DNA of 64,000 nucleotides from Bifidobacterium sp. ESL0800. Lineage in GTDB: Bacteria; Actinomycetota; Actinomycetes; Actinomycetales; Bifidobacteriaceae. A model generated the notes under the pieces. It saw only the letters and a program-made list of their open reading frames with translations, was not told the origin of the DNA and searched no databases. The position numbers were made by a program, and so were the translations under genes. The DNA lies in NCBI RefSeq assembly GCF_029395355.1, contig NZ_CP113913.1, positions 1,984,001-2,048,000 on the forward strand, written 5' to 3'. Of this stretch, positions 35,552-45,500 are shown one piece after another (position 1 is the first letter of the stretch; each line of letters starts with the position of its first letter).

Positions 35552-38500
35552 GTGAAGCAAAAAGGACTGACGGCAGTGGCGACGAGCATTATCGCCGCCA
35601 TTGTTCTCGTTATTACCGCGGTGTTGCCCGTCACTGGTTCGGCGTCATATGAGCAGTCGTTGGAAAGGGCTTCAGACAATTCCTGGAGGGTGAATTCGAC
35701 GGATTCGGTGCACAATAACGCCATCCGCAAGCCCGAGCTGTATCAGCTGCTCAGTTTCAACAACAAAATCGATACCTTGCGCGATGAGATGCGTTTGGAC
35801 TTTGTGGTCCGTGTGGCGCATGGCGAGGTCGATCCCACCGTCAGCAACGGCGGCAACACCGGCTTGCGGATCGTCTATGACTACGGCGACGGCGGCGTCA
35901 GCGGCAACACCGTGAATCCGAATTATGGCCATACCGTGAGCTACAAGCGGACCATTTTCGGCTCCGATGTGGCTTCCGGTGCCGACACCTGGGCCCAAAA
36001 CATCGATGAGTATTACACGATTGTCTCTATGCAGAATTCCGGTCCGTACGATTATGTGACGGTTTCCCTGCAGGGTGATATGAACATCCCCGATGAGAAC
36101 AACGCCTATTGGTCCAGCGCCAGCGATAACGGCCAGACCTGGAAGCAGCATATCTGGGCGATGGTCGGGCCTTTGGCCAGGAGCAGCAGCAACTGGTTGG
36201 ACGGCTACATCACTTCCAACGGAAACGCCGCCTGGAGCGGTGTCAACGCGCAAAGGGTCACCGATTATCTCAACAGCGCTCCTGCCTCCCAGTTCGCCAC
36301 CAACTTGGCTGAGGGTAAGGACGAGACCTCGTATCCGGGCATCTGCCATCAGGCGTGGGGCAAGACCTATTCACATGGTTGCGATATCCCGCAGTCTTGG
36401 GTCGGTTTCGACCGTTGGCCCAGGTTGTGGAGCAACGATGGGGGCGATGGCACCGGCCAGACCAACTGGGGTTTGACGGTGGACGCCGGTTTCAACAACA
36501 TCCGCGTCGCCCGCAACGGAAAGACGAATTCCGGGTCGAAGAGCTATCCGGCAGGCACCGCTCCGCCGAATTCGTTCTTCATCCGTTGGTACAACCCTGC
36601 CAACTCGAGCAAGGACGCGGCCAGAGGAGGAGGGCAAAGAACCCCCGATCCCTGCACAAGGGTCACGGGATTCAAATATCAGTGGCTTGGCCTTCAGAAT
36701 CGTAAGAATTGGGTTCCGGTCACCTCGTTGACGCCCGAGCCTGTTGAAGTGAGCAATGTTCCCGTAACGGGATATGACTATACGGCCGGTACCGATTTCC
36801 CGATCTGGGCCGATAACGGGGATGGCAGTTTTTCCAAGCTTGACAACGAGGCGAAATTCACCGATTACACGGCATTCAACAGCGTGTCTAATTACGAAGG
36901 CAATACCAAGCCATACAACCTCATGGTCCAAGGCGCCGGCAGCGCGACGAGCGCGCAGAACGCCGACGGCAGCATCGATTTCGACAAGGCCAAGCGGCTT
37001 CAGCCCAACGATGACGCCGAAGGCACCGTGGGCAGCGCCGGATACAGCGGCCTTGACGGCTACTTCAAGCTGGTCACCTGGCCGGTGGTTGATTCCTCCT
37101 GCACGCTCAACGATCCGCTGCGTAATCCCGACAAGAATTCCGAAGGGATCACCCAAGAGATGGCGGAGAATGATCAGGCGAGCGTGCAGAAGCAGATCGA
37201 TGCGGGCTGGACGGTCGGTACTGCCTTCGATCATTTCGACATCAATCGTCCCAAAGTCCCTACCATCACCGGTGTTTCGACGGATGACAGCGCTGCGACC
37301 ACGAACGAGATGACCGCGATCACGAATTCCTCGGATCCCCAATATGCCCTCGCCGACAGCAAGGCCAAGTCCAACGCTACGAAGCCGGTCATCTCCGGCA
37401 ACGCGACCATCGGGGATTGGGTGGTGCTCTATGAGGATGTCCCCAACCGTCGCAACAGCGCAGGCACGTCGTATGCCGATCGCGTCATTAAGAAGAATGC
37501 ACCCGGGACTTACGACAATGGCGACGATTATGAAAGCGTCGGTACGGTGGTCAACAGCGAGAATCCGCCCGGCTCAGGGCCGAACACCAACGTTGTGGGG
37601 GCAGCCGCCGTCGGCAAGGACGGCACCTGGCACATCACGGACAATACCGCGGTCGACAGCACCCAGATCAACGAGAGGGTCCGGCGTTACCACGCCTACC
37701 AATATGATCCCACCGATGAGATGAAGGTCGGTTCCCATTTCTCGCCGATCGCGTTGGTCAACTTCAGCGCGCCGGCGGACAAGGCGCCGACGGTGGATCC
37801 GGACAAGATCGTCGTGCCGCATACCAAGCAGACGGCGTCGCTGGACGGCGCGCTTACCGACGGCAACAACACGACGGTGAGCATCGGCGGCACAATGAGT
37901 TCCACCGAGGGCGGGTCCACGATGAAGCTCTATGCCAAGCATGTGGCACCTCCGAGCGATCTGTCGAAAATGTCGGGTAAATCCGCTTCTTCGCCCGTGG
38001 CGGCTCGTGACGGCGACTCTGATCTCGGCAACGAGATTGTCGGGGTCGACAGCGCCAAATGCGAGCAGTCCATCGGTGTGGGCAGCGATAAGGACTGGAG
38101 CTGCAGCGTGCCGGTGCAATGGTTCATCGACAACACTCCATCGCCGGTGGCTGGTACCGGCTGCTACTTCAAGTTCGTGGCGGTCACCACCAACAAGGAC
38201 GGTGTGACGGCTCAGTCCGAACCCGTCACCAAGAGCGTCGACTTCTATGCTCCGGTGGTTTCCATCACCAGTGCCGACAACAGCTATGTGAAAGGCAAGG
38301 TAACGGCCGACCCCGACACTCCGGTCATTGTGAACACGATACTGCCCGGTGCAACGGTCCATCTTTCCTGGCCGGACGGCACGCCTTCAGGCGCTCCGAC
38401 TACCGCAACGGTGGATTCCGAGGGCAATTGGAAGGCCGAAGTGGTCTCCGGAGCCAAGCCGGGTGACATCAAGGCTTACGTCGTGGATAAAGAGACCAAC

Positions 38501-38689
38501 GCGTCCAAGAAAACGGTGTATAAGGACTTCAATCCCACGCCGCCCGTTACGGCGTTGCCTTTCACAGGCCACTTCCCGTGGTTGGCGATCCTCATGGTGT
38601 TGACCGTCATCGTCATGGCGATTGTCGGCTACAAAGTCCTTCAGAAATACAAGGGCGGTTTGCTGAGCAAAGGGAGGCATGTGAAATGA
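35552..38689 (+). CDS. Large LPFTG surface protein, putative pilus tip adhesin C
   Basis: About 1045 aa from GTG at 35552 (MKQKGLTAVATSIIAAIVLV), with AGGGG 8 bases upstream; the frame is open from 35504. Same architecture as tip A: LYQLLSFNNKIDTLRDEMRLDF, RVAHGEVDPTVSNGGNTG, GQTNWGLTVDAGF, LMVQGAGSATSAQNADGSID, then beta repeats with Cys (KCEQS...WSCSVPV...GCYF) and an Ig-like domain. LPFTG at 1002, TM helix and a tail ending GRHVK, almost the GRHVR of tip A. It is followed by a micro-ORF, pilin 2 and sortase 2, so it is probably the tip subunit of the second pilus. Confidence 0.86.
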   Translation: MKQKGLTAVATSIIAAIVLVITAVLPVTGSASYEQSLERASDNSWRVNSTDSVHNNAIRKPELYQLLSFNNKIDTLRDEMRLDFVVRVAHGEVDPTVSNGGNTGLRIVYDYGDGGVSGNTVNPNYGHTVSYKRTIFGSDVASGADTWAQNIDEYYTIVSMQNSGPYDYVTVSLQGDMNIPDENNAYWSSASDNGQTWKQHIWAMVGPLARSSSNWLDGYITSNGNAAWSGVNAQRVTDYLNSAPASQFATNLAEGKDETSYPGICHQAWGKTYSHGCDIPQSWVGFDRWPRLWSNDGGDGTGQTNWGLTVDAGFNNIRVARNGKTNSGSKSYPAGTAPPNSFFIRWYNPANSSKDAARGGGQRTPDPCTRVTGFKYQWLGLQNRKNWVPVTSLTPEPVEVSNVPVTGYDYTAGTDFPIWADNGDGSFSKLDNEAKFTDYTAFNSVSNYEGNTKPYNLMVQGAGSATSAQNADGSIDFDKAKRLQPNDDAEGTVGSAGYSGLDGYFKLVTWPVVDSSCTLNDPLRNPDKNSEGITQEMAENDQASVQKQIDAGWTVGTAFDHFDINRPKVPTITGVSTDDSAATTNEMTAITNSSDPQYALADSKAKSNATKPVISGNATIGDWVVLYEDVPNRRNSAGTSYADRVIKKNAPGTYDNGDDYESVGTVVNSENPPGSGPNTNVVGAAAVGKDGTWHITDNTAVDSTQINERVRRYHAYQYDPTDEMKVGSHFSPIALVNFSAPADKAPTVDPDKIVVPHTKQTASLDGALTDGNNTTVSIGGTMSSTEGGSTMKLYAKHVAPPSDLSKMSGKSASSPVAARDGDSDLGNEIVGVDSAKCEQSIGVGSDKDWSCSVPVQWFIDNTPSPVAGTGCYFKFVAVTTNKDGVTAQSEPVTKSVDFYAPVVSITSADNSYVKGKVTADPDTPVIVNTILPGATVHLSWPDGTPSGAPTTATVDSEGNWKAEVVSGAKPGDIKAYVVDKETNASKKTVYKDFNPTPPVTALPFTGHFPWLAILMVLTVIVMAIVGYKVLQKYKGGLLSKGRHVK

Positions 38690-38733
38690 GCGTTTTCATA
38701 TACGTCTCGCTCAAACGGGCCAAGCCCGACTGA
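38686..38733 (+). CDS. 15-aa micro-ORF coupled to tip gene C
   Basis: ATGA overlap with the tip stop; AGGGAGG (38671-38677) 8 bases upstream. The peptide is MSVFIYVSLKRAKPD. It has the same length, same overlap, same ribosome-site placement and same KPD ending as the one after tip A. Confidence 0.35.
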   Translation: MSVFIYVSLKRAKPD

Positions 38734-38842
38734 ATGTGGGTGCGGCCGGCGAGGTGAGTTGCCGACGTAGCGTGCACAATATCCAAAATCCCAAATATCC
38801 GATTATCCAAAATCCCAACCAAAACAAAGAGGAGATACTCCC

Positions 38843-40873
38843 ATGAGTAGAAAGTTCAGCGCCAAAAGCCTCACGGGCTTGGCGGTAGCAGCAGCCACAT
38901 TGTTGGCGTTCGCCCCGTTCGCGGGCACGGCCAACGCTGCCGAAGAGAACATGGACGTCACGAAGTTCGCCAAGACGTCGATTACCATCAATGGCACCGC
39001 GGCCATGATGAAGAACCACAAGTTCGCGGCTCTGCGCATCGGCACCTACGAAAAGGCCACGCATGATGGCCCGACGTTGAAGTCGATCACTGTCGGCACC
39101 GTTGACGGCATCAAGTCCGCGGCCACGGGCGCTTTGGCCGCGGCCAAAGTCGCCGACGGCATTTCTCCGAGCACGCCCGGCTCCGCCTTCGTCGGCAACC
39201 CCGTCGGCGAGGTCGCCACGAACTGGCTCGGCTATGGTGCTTCGGGAGACGATACGACTTCGAACACCGCGACTGCCGTCAGCCCGAGCAAGCACGGCTA
39301 TAACGGCCATCTGCGTACGTTCGTCACCGCGTTTGCCAAGGCCAACGGCATTCCCGACGCGGTGTCGGCCTCCGCTTCGACCGCCAACTGCGGCGGCTCC
39401 AGCACCGACTGCACCGTTGACGCAGCCAACGAGAGCGCCAAGATCTCGGGCCTCGATCCTGGCATCTATCTGGTTGAAGACACCACCTCCGACTTCGGCG
39501 GCGAAGGCACCGGCCACAAGAACTCCATCCCCATGCTGGTGAGCACCGGCATCGAGATGAACGACGGCACCAAGTACACGACCTTCGGTTCCCTGACGCT
39601 CGGTGAGGTCAATATGAAAAGCGATGCCCCCTCCGTCGCCAAGACGCTGGACAAGGACGCCGGCTTCGACCCCTCCGTCGGAGGAACGCTGCATTACCAG
39701 CTCAAGAGCCAAGTGCCGCTGACCACCGGCTTTGCCCACTACGTCTTCGCCATGACCGACCATCCCGGCACCGGTCTGACCTACACGGACGGTTCGCAGA
39801 CCGTGAAGGTCTGCCCCACCGATAGCATCAATGGCGCTGGTTGCACGACCCTGGCCGAAGGTACGGACTACACGGTCACCAAGCTCAACGACACCACGGA
39901 AGGCTCCGCGACCAAGGGTGACACCAAGTATGTCATCTTCGATCTGACCAAGTCGATTCGCAGCCAGACCTACGAGAACTACATCTTCGTCACCTATGCC
40001 ATGTCGGTCAACAACAACGCCCAAAGCGAGCAGCCGCTGCGCAACGGCATCCGCCTCGCCTACTCCAACGATCCCGGCGTTCAGCCCGGAACCGATGACC
40101 CGGGTCACGACCCCGGCACCGGCAACATCGTCAACTGCCCCGCCGGCACCACCGATATGAACTGCAAGAACGGTTCGATCTTCGACGATGGCAGCGGCGA
40201 CAACGGCGGCAGCCCCGACGCCGACGCCTACTTCCGCCACTTCGATCTGATCAACCTCAAGAAGGTCAGCGGCACCGGCCTGGCTGGCGCCAAGTTCACG
40301 GTGACCGACAATGCCACCAACAAGCTCGTCAACTTCTATAAGACCGCCAACGGTTCCTACAAGAAGGCCGTCGAGCAGACCAATACGGATGCCGCCAAGG
40401 AACCTGACGGAACGACCACTCCCGGCGCCCAGCTCGAGGTTTTCAAGACGGAACCGGCCGGTAGCGCCGACAGCGACGCTCCCGCCACTGACGGCCAGCT
40501 GCGCGTGGACGGTTTGAAGGACGGCACCTATACCGTCAAGGAAACCGTTGCCGCTCCTGGGTTCTCTTCGAGCTTCCTGCCTTCCACCGAGGTGACCGTC
40601 GGTCCGCTGAGCGGTGAGGGCAACGCGAAGAAGTCCGCCTTCATGAACACCGCCGATACGCTTGGTCTCATCGAGGCCAAGGGCAGTGCGGGCAACCTGC
40701 TTGAGGTGAAGATGGACAACGATCATGCCGTGGTCGTCAACAATGTCACCTCCATCTCGCAGCTGCCGTTGACCGGTGGTGCGGGCGTGATCCTGGGCCT
40801 GCTGGTCCTGGTCGCGTTCGGCGCGGGTGCGGGCGTGCTGGTGTTCGTGCGCCGTCGCCTCAACAACGCGTAA
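38843..40873 (+). CDS. Major pilin 2 (LPLTG, isopeptide-forming fimbrial subunit)
   Basis: A 676-aa paralogue of pilin 1. ATG at 38843 follows AAGAGGAG; both begin MSRKF. Signal peptide to ANA, NPVGEVATNWLGYG, KHGYNGHLRTFV, FDPSVGGTLHYQLKSQVPLT, then FRHFDLINLKKVSGTGLAGAKF and the E-box-like GTYTVKETVAAPGF. LPLTG at 641, TM helix and RRRLNNA. The central and C-terminal parts are close to pilin 1, while surface loops differ. Sortase 2 follows. Confidence 0.91.
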   Translation: MSRKFSAKSLTGLAVAAATLLAFAPFAGTANAAEENMDVTKFAKTSITINGTAAMMKNHKFAALRIGTYEKATHDGPTLKSITVGTVDGIKSAATGALAAAKVADGISPSTPGSAFVGNPVGEVATNWLGYGASGDDTTSNTATAVSPSKHGYNGHLRTFVTAFAKANGIPDAVSASASTANCGGSSTDCTVDAANESAKISGLDPGIYLVEDTTSDFGGEGTGHKNSIPMLVSTGIEMNDGTKYTTFGSLTLGEVNMKSDAPSVAKTLDKDAGFDPSVGGTLHYQLKSQVPLTTGFAHYVFAMTDHPGTGLTYTDGSQTVKVCPTDSINGAGCTTLAEGTDYTVTKLNDTTEGSATKGDTKYVIFDLTKSIRSQTYENYIFVTYAMSVNNNAQSEQPLRNGIRLAYSNDPGVQPGTDDPGHDPGTGNIVNCPAGTTDMNCKNGSIFDDGSGDNGGSPDADAYFRHFDLINLKKVSGTGLAGAKFTVTDNATNKLVNFYKTANGSYKKAVEQTNTDAAKEPDGTTTPGAQLEVFKTEPAGSADSDAPATDGQLRVDGLKDGTYTVKETVAAPGFSSSFLPSTEVTVGPLSGEGNAKKSAFMNTADTLGLIEAKGSAGNLLEVKMDNDHAVVVNNVTSISQLPLTGGAGVILGLLVLVAFGAGAGVLVFVRRRLNNA

Positions 40874-40956
40874 GGCTTGTGACGTCAGTCTGATGGCCTG
40901 AGGCTTGCGATAGAAGCCTGACGGCCTGAGGTTTGCGATGTCGACCTCATGGTGGG
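40873..40956. repeat. Three 28-bp tandem repeats after pilin 2
   Basis: Units start at 40873, 40901 and 40929 with AGGCTTGyGA or AGGTTTGCGA and end in GGCCTG or GGTGGG. The first begins at the last base of the pilin stop codon, and the third runs into the terminator stem. A single diverged unit is visible at the same place after pilin 1 (AGACTCGCGATAGCAGTCTG). Confidence 0.75.
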
Positions 40957-41006
40957 GACATGCCCTTGTCTGTAATGGATAGGGCATGTCCCCACCATTT
41001 TGTTTG
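40951..41006 (+). terminator. Terminator-like hairpin between pilin 2 and sortase 2
   Basis: GGTGGGGACATGCCC (40951-40965) and GGGCATGTCCCCACC (40982-40996) form a perfect 15-bp stem followed by ATTTTGTTTG. The inner 12 bp are identical to the hairpin after pilin 1. It would strongly reduce sortase expression relative to pilin. Confidence 0.85.
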
Positions 41007-41046
41007 TCTGGTTCATTGGCGGATTCGCCCTCGTGTTCGACTTGAT

Positions 41047-41111
41047 AATGAACTTACCGACTAACTTGCCACTTAACATGCCAGATTGGTAAGTTAAGTG
41101 GCAAGTTCATT
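41047..41111. repeat. Compound inverted repeat upstream of sortase 2
   Basis: AACTTGCCACTTAAC (41063-41077) is the exact reverse complement of 41093-41107. Overlapping arms offer alternatives: AATGAACTT (41047-41055) pairs with AAGTTCATT (41103-41111) and AACTTACC (41051-41058) with GGTAAGTT (41088-41095). The alternatives are mutually exclusive in part. Role unknown; it lies in the sortase leader. Confidence 0.75.
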
Positions 41112-41241
41112 CGCGCCCGCCCCGGTTTCGGCGTCACTTAAGCAACGCCGAAGCGTTTCCGGTACCTGTGGTGGTATCTTCGTTGTCGTGCTGGCACCGT
41201 GTATGGTGTCTGACGACGGCTAGGAATTATGGAGAAACGGC

Positions 41242-42234
41242 GTGAAGTGTGATGCCCCTTCGTTCGAGACCATCATCAACGATCGCGGCGGGCGTATCAG
41301 CGCTCGCCGGCAGATGGCCATCCGTGTTGTCGACGTGCTCATCGCGGTTTTTCTGACGGCTTTCATCGTATCGGTCTGCTGGTTCCCCGCGCGCTGGACC
41401 ATCGACATGTACCGCGAAAGCGCCGCCGTTGAGGACTCGGTCAACCGCGTTTCGCGCTGGCCGCAGGGCAAGATAGCCAGCGAATACCATCGCGCCCAGA
41501 CCTATAACCGTCGTATCTTCGAATCCGGCCAGGAGCAGCTGGGGGAATATACCGATCCCTTCGACAAAGACGGCCCCAAAGCGAAGACGCTCAGCCAGAA
41601 GGACGCCGAATACCAGTCGCTCCTGAACGACGGCACCGGGGTGATGGGCACCATCCGCATCCCCAAGATTTCGGTGAAGATGCCGATCTACCACGGCACT
41701 TCCGACGAGGTGCTGCTCCATGGCGCGGGCCATCTCTACGGCACCAGCCTGCCGGTGGGCGGCCCCTCGACCAACGCCGTGCTGAGTGGCCACACCGGCC
41801 TGTCGAGCGCGTTGCTTTTCACACGCCTGGACGAGCTGAAGCGCGGCGACGTTTTCTATGTGCAGACCCTCAACCGCACCATGGGTTACCGCGTGGTCGG
41901 CATCCATGTGATCAAGCCGAGCGACACCCATCTCTACAAGGTGGTGCCGGGCCGCGACCTGGTGACGCTGATGACCTGCACGCCCTATGGGGTCAACACC
42001 GAGCGGCTGGTCATCACCGGCACCCGCCAGCCGATCCCGGAGCCGATTCCGGATCCGGACGACGCCAAGGGCGATGGCGTGCTCTATGGCGTTCTCGTCG
42101 CGTTGGCCGGCCTGCTGCTGGGGCTGCCCGCCGTGAGGTTCTCACGCCGTAAGCCGTGGAAGATCCGTCATGCGGCCGCGGGGCCGCGTCCCCCGCACGT
42201 CAAACGCAGGATTTGCGACACGCTCCGCATGTAA
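41242..42234 (+). CDS. Class C (pilin-polymerising) sortase 2
   Basis: A 330-aa protein from GTG at 41242, with GGAGAAACGGC upstream. TM1 (VVDVLIAVFLTAFIVSVCW), catalytic domain with LSGHTG, Cys246 in TLMTCTPYG and NTERLVITGTR, and a C-terminal TM (YGVLVALAGLLLGLPAV). It is very similar to sortase 1 from TM1 onward but has a shorter N-terminal tail. It should polymerise pilin 2 and, since locus 3 has no sortase, perhaps pilin 3. Confidence 0.94.
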   Translation: MKCDAPSFETIINDRGGRISARRQMAIRVVDVLIAVFLTAFIVSVCWFPARWTIDMYRESAAVEDSVNRVSRWPQGKIASEYHRAQTYNRRIFESGQEQLGEYTDPFDKDGPKAKTLSQKDAEYQSLLNDGTGVMGTIRIPKISVKMPIYHGTSDEVLLHGAGHLYGTSLPVGGPSTNAVLSGHTGLSSALLFTRLDELKRGDVFYVQTLNRTMGYRVVGIHVIKPSDTHLYKVVPGRDLVTLMTCTPYGVNTERLVITGTRQPIPEPIPDPDDAKGDGVLYGVLVALAGLLLGLPAVRFSRRKPWKIRHAAAGPRPPHVKRRICDTLRM

Positions 42235-42526
42235 TTACGCGTATAGAAGAAAAAAGTTTTTCTTTCTCTATTTTGTCTTGCAGATTAAAACTTTTGATGT
42301 TTTTTGTGGAAACGATTGCGATTATTGCGTTTTGTTGTGACTTGCATCACTTATAGACGAATTTGTGTCATCGGTGTGTCGCATTGAATCATTATTTGTC
42401 TAAGCATTTTCTGGATTTTGTCTAATTCCAAAAAAATGTTATATTCGTCACTCTGAGATTGTGCGCTGGCCTTTGGGCCGCGCGCGATTGGGAGTTTGTA
42501 GTTTACATCGTTTGATGTAAGGCGAT
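42235..42526 (+). other. AT-rich leader of tip gene D
   Basis: About 290 bp. TTTTGTCTAATT (42416-42427) is the exact inverse of the AATTAGACAAAA motif at 6310 and 31713, and a shorter TTTGTCTAA lies 21 bp before it (42395-42403), about two helical turns. No gene. Confidence 0.5.
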
Positions 42527-45500
42527 GTGTGCGTGCCGTCTCACGCCTTTTGGCGGTTTGGCGCGTTGATGTGGAGTGTGGTTGTTTTGCGGAATCGTAG
42601 TGCCGTGAGGTTGGTGTTGGTGGTGATCGTTGCGGTTGCAGCGATCCTTGGCGCGGGGAGTGCCATTTCGTCGGCCACCGCCGCTGGCGGCCAGACGGAC
42701 GTCACTGCCGAAACCGACACTGCCGATACCCGCGACGCCAATACCCGCGATCTTTCGTGGCGCAAAGGTACCAAACGTACGGCTCCCAACGGCGCCGATC
42801 GCAAGCCGGTCCTCTTCCAGATGCTTTCGTACAACGACAAAATCAACACCAATATCGACGAGATTCGCGTTGACGCGGTGATACGTGTGGCCCACGGCGA
42901 GGTGTCGACCAAAAGGGAAAACAACAACAGCGAGATTGCGTCGGGCTCATGGTCCGGTGATACGGGTCTGCGTTTTGTCTACAACTTTATCGGTGGCGGC
43001 ACCAATGGCAACGGGCTGAATGAGGACTATGATGACGGGTCTCACATTGTCAAGTACGCGAACACCGCAGGCGGGAAGGCCGGCGCAAACCAGTGGGCCG
43101 CCAACCAGGATGAGGTCTATACGATCCACAAAATCATCCATTCGGGTCTTTACGACTATGTCACCATCTCATTTGTCGCAGATGTCGATTATCCCGACAG
43201 CGGTAAAGGCAGTTGGTGGCAGGGCACGACAAAGGACGGCCGCACGACTGATGCCGCCCAGATCTGGGTGCTGGTCGGGAGGGCCGCGCTTGATTCCGCC
43301 AACTATAAGATCAATGGTCGTGGAGACTTGGATTATTACCAGGACCAGTACGGCCTGGCGACCAACATCATGGCGGGCCGTCACGTACAGCTGTTCCCGA
43401 GCGATTGTACGGATACGACCAACGGTGCCAATAAAGCGGGCTGCAACCAACCGAATCTGTTCATGAACTTCGATGCCCACCCCCAGTGGCTGTGGACCGC
43501 CAATCAGGCGAATTGGGGCTTGGTGTCCGATTATGGGCTTGGCGGCACTTTCTATTCCGTGCTTCAGCACAGCAAGGGTAATCATAATACAAATATGAGC
43601 GGCGACGCAGGCACGTCGACCTACGCTCCTGCGGGTCACCTCAACGGGACCGACGAGGGGGTGGCGCCGCCGAACTCATTCCTCATCAACTGGTACGACA
43701 ACAATACGAGTAGCGGTCAGGTTAAGAACAATTCGTGCCATCAGTACAAGTCCTATTGGTACGAGTGGATGGAGCTCAAAAACAACTCCACGTGGGTGCC
43801 GGTCACCTCGTTGACCGGCGACGGCGCACGGCCGGTCACCGGCCAGCCGCCATCGTATGAGACGGCCAACGAGAACAATGGCGTAGGGTTGGGCAACGAT
43901 ACGTTTGCCTACAACGAGAACAATACCTCCAAGTCCAACAACCTCTACTACCGCCCGACCGAAGGCAAGAACCAGGCCGGCGGCCCCATGCAGCCGGCGC
44001 AGAACGCGGACGGCTCCATCGACTTCAAAAAGGCGAAGGCCGAAGACCCCGGCGACGGCTACTTCAAGCTGCTCACGTGGCCGAACGTCGAAGCCGACGG
44101 ATGCGCGGCGAGTGCAACGGACGATGCCCATAACCCAGGCATCACCCTCGACATGGTCAAGAACCATCCTGACGTGGCGAAGGCCCGGTTCGACAAGGCC
44201 TGGGTCGACGACACCGCGTTCTACAAGTACGACGTCTCCCGTCCTACGGTGCCGGTGATCACCGGCGTCTCCGCCGATGACGCGGACAGTTCCGACATCG
44301 CTTTCGCCGACATGACGAGCACCGACAGCCAGTTCGCCCTCGGCGACAACAAGGCCGTCTCCCTCTCCACGGCGAGCAAGCCCACCATCAAGGGCACCGG
44401 CACGCCCGGCCAGGAAGTCTCCCTGTATGAGGACGTTCCCAACGCGACCGACAACTATTCGGACGGCAGCAAGAAAAACGTCATCGTCAAGGGCACTGTC
44501 GACGACTATGAGAACATGGGTCACCTGGTCGGCAAGGCCACGGTCGGCGCCGACGGCAAGTGGTCGATACAGGCCGACGACGCGGACGACACAGTCGACT
44601 CCACGAAGGCGGCCGAGAGACTGCGGCGCTACCACGCCTATCAGACGGATCTCACCACCCAGATCAACGGCATGAAGATGGATCTGTCTTCCTACTTCTC
44701 GCCGGTCTCCGTGGTGCAGTTCAAGATGCCGCCGGATCCGGCGGCGAGCGTCGACAAGGTCGTGGTGCCGCATACGGTCAACGGCGCGCTTGAGGGCAGC
44801 GATCCGAAGGTCGCCATTTCCGGCACCGTCTATTCGGCCGTCGGCGGCTCGTCGATGAAGCTTTACGCCCAGCATGTCGATGCGAGGGCGACGAGAGCGG
44901 CCAAAGCCACGAAGAAAAGCAAGGCGAAGGCCTCGAGGTCAGCGCGGTCCTCTGGTAGTACAACCCAACAATCGAGCCGTGCGGGCCAACGCGGTGCGCC
45001 GACTGCGGGCGATGAGCTGCAGGAGTGTGCGCAGACCAACGTGGCTCAAGACACGACGGATGCCGCCACCGGCAAGGTGACGGGCACCGAGTGGTCGTGT
45101 CAGGTTGCGACGTCGTGGTTCGCTTCGAAAGCCCCGGATGCGGGCAGCGGCTGTGACTTCAACTTCACTGCCGTCACCACCAACAGCGAAGGGGACGAAG
45201 TCAACGCCAGCAAGACCTTGCCGGTCGATTTCTATGCCCCGAAAGCCGGGCTCAAAACCGCCGACCACACCGGGCTTTCCGGCCGGGTCACACCGACCGG
45301 TCCGGCTCTGCAATCCGCGGCGGCAGGGGCGAAGATCACCATAACCTGGCCCGCGGGTACGCCGTCGGGCGCACCCACGTCAGCCACGGCCGGTGCTGAC
45401 GGCAGCTGGCACGTTGCGCTGAAACCCGGCACGCCTAAGGGCACGGTCACCGTGCAGGCGCAGGAAGTGGACGCCGACGGCAAGCCGACCAACCAGTCGG

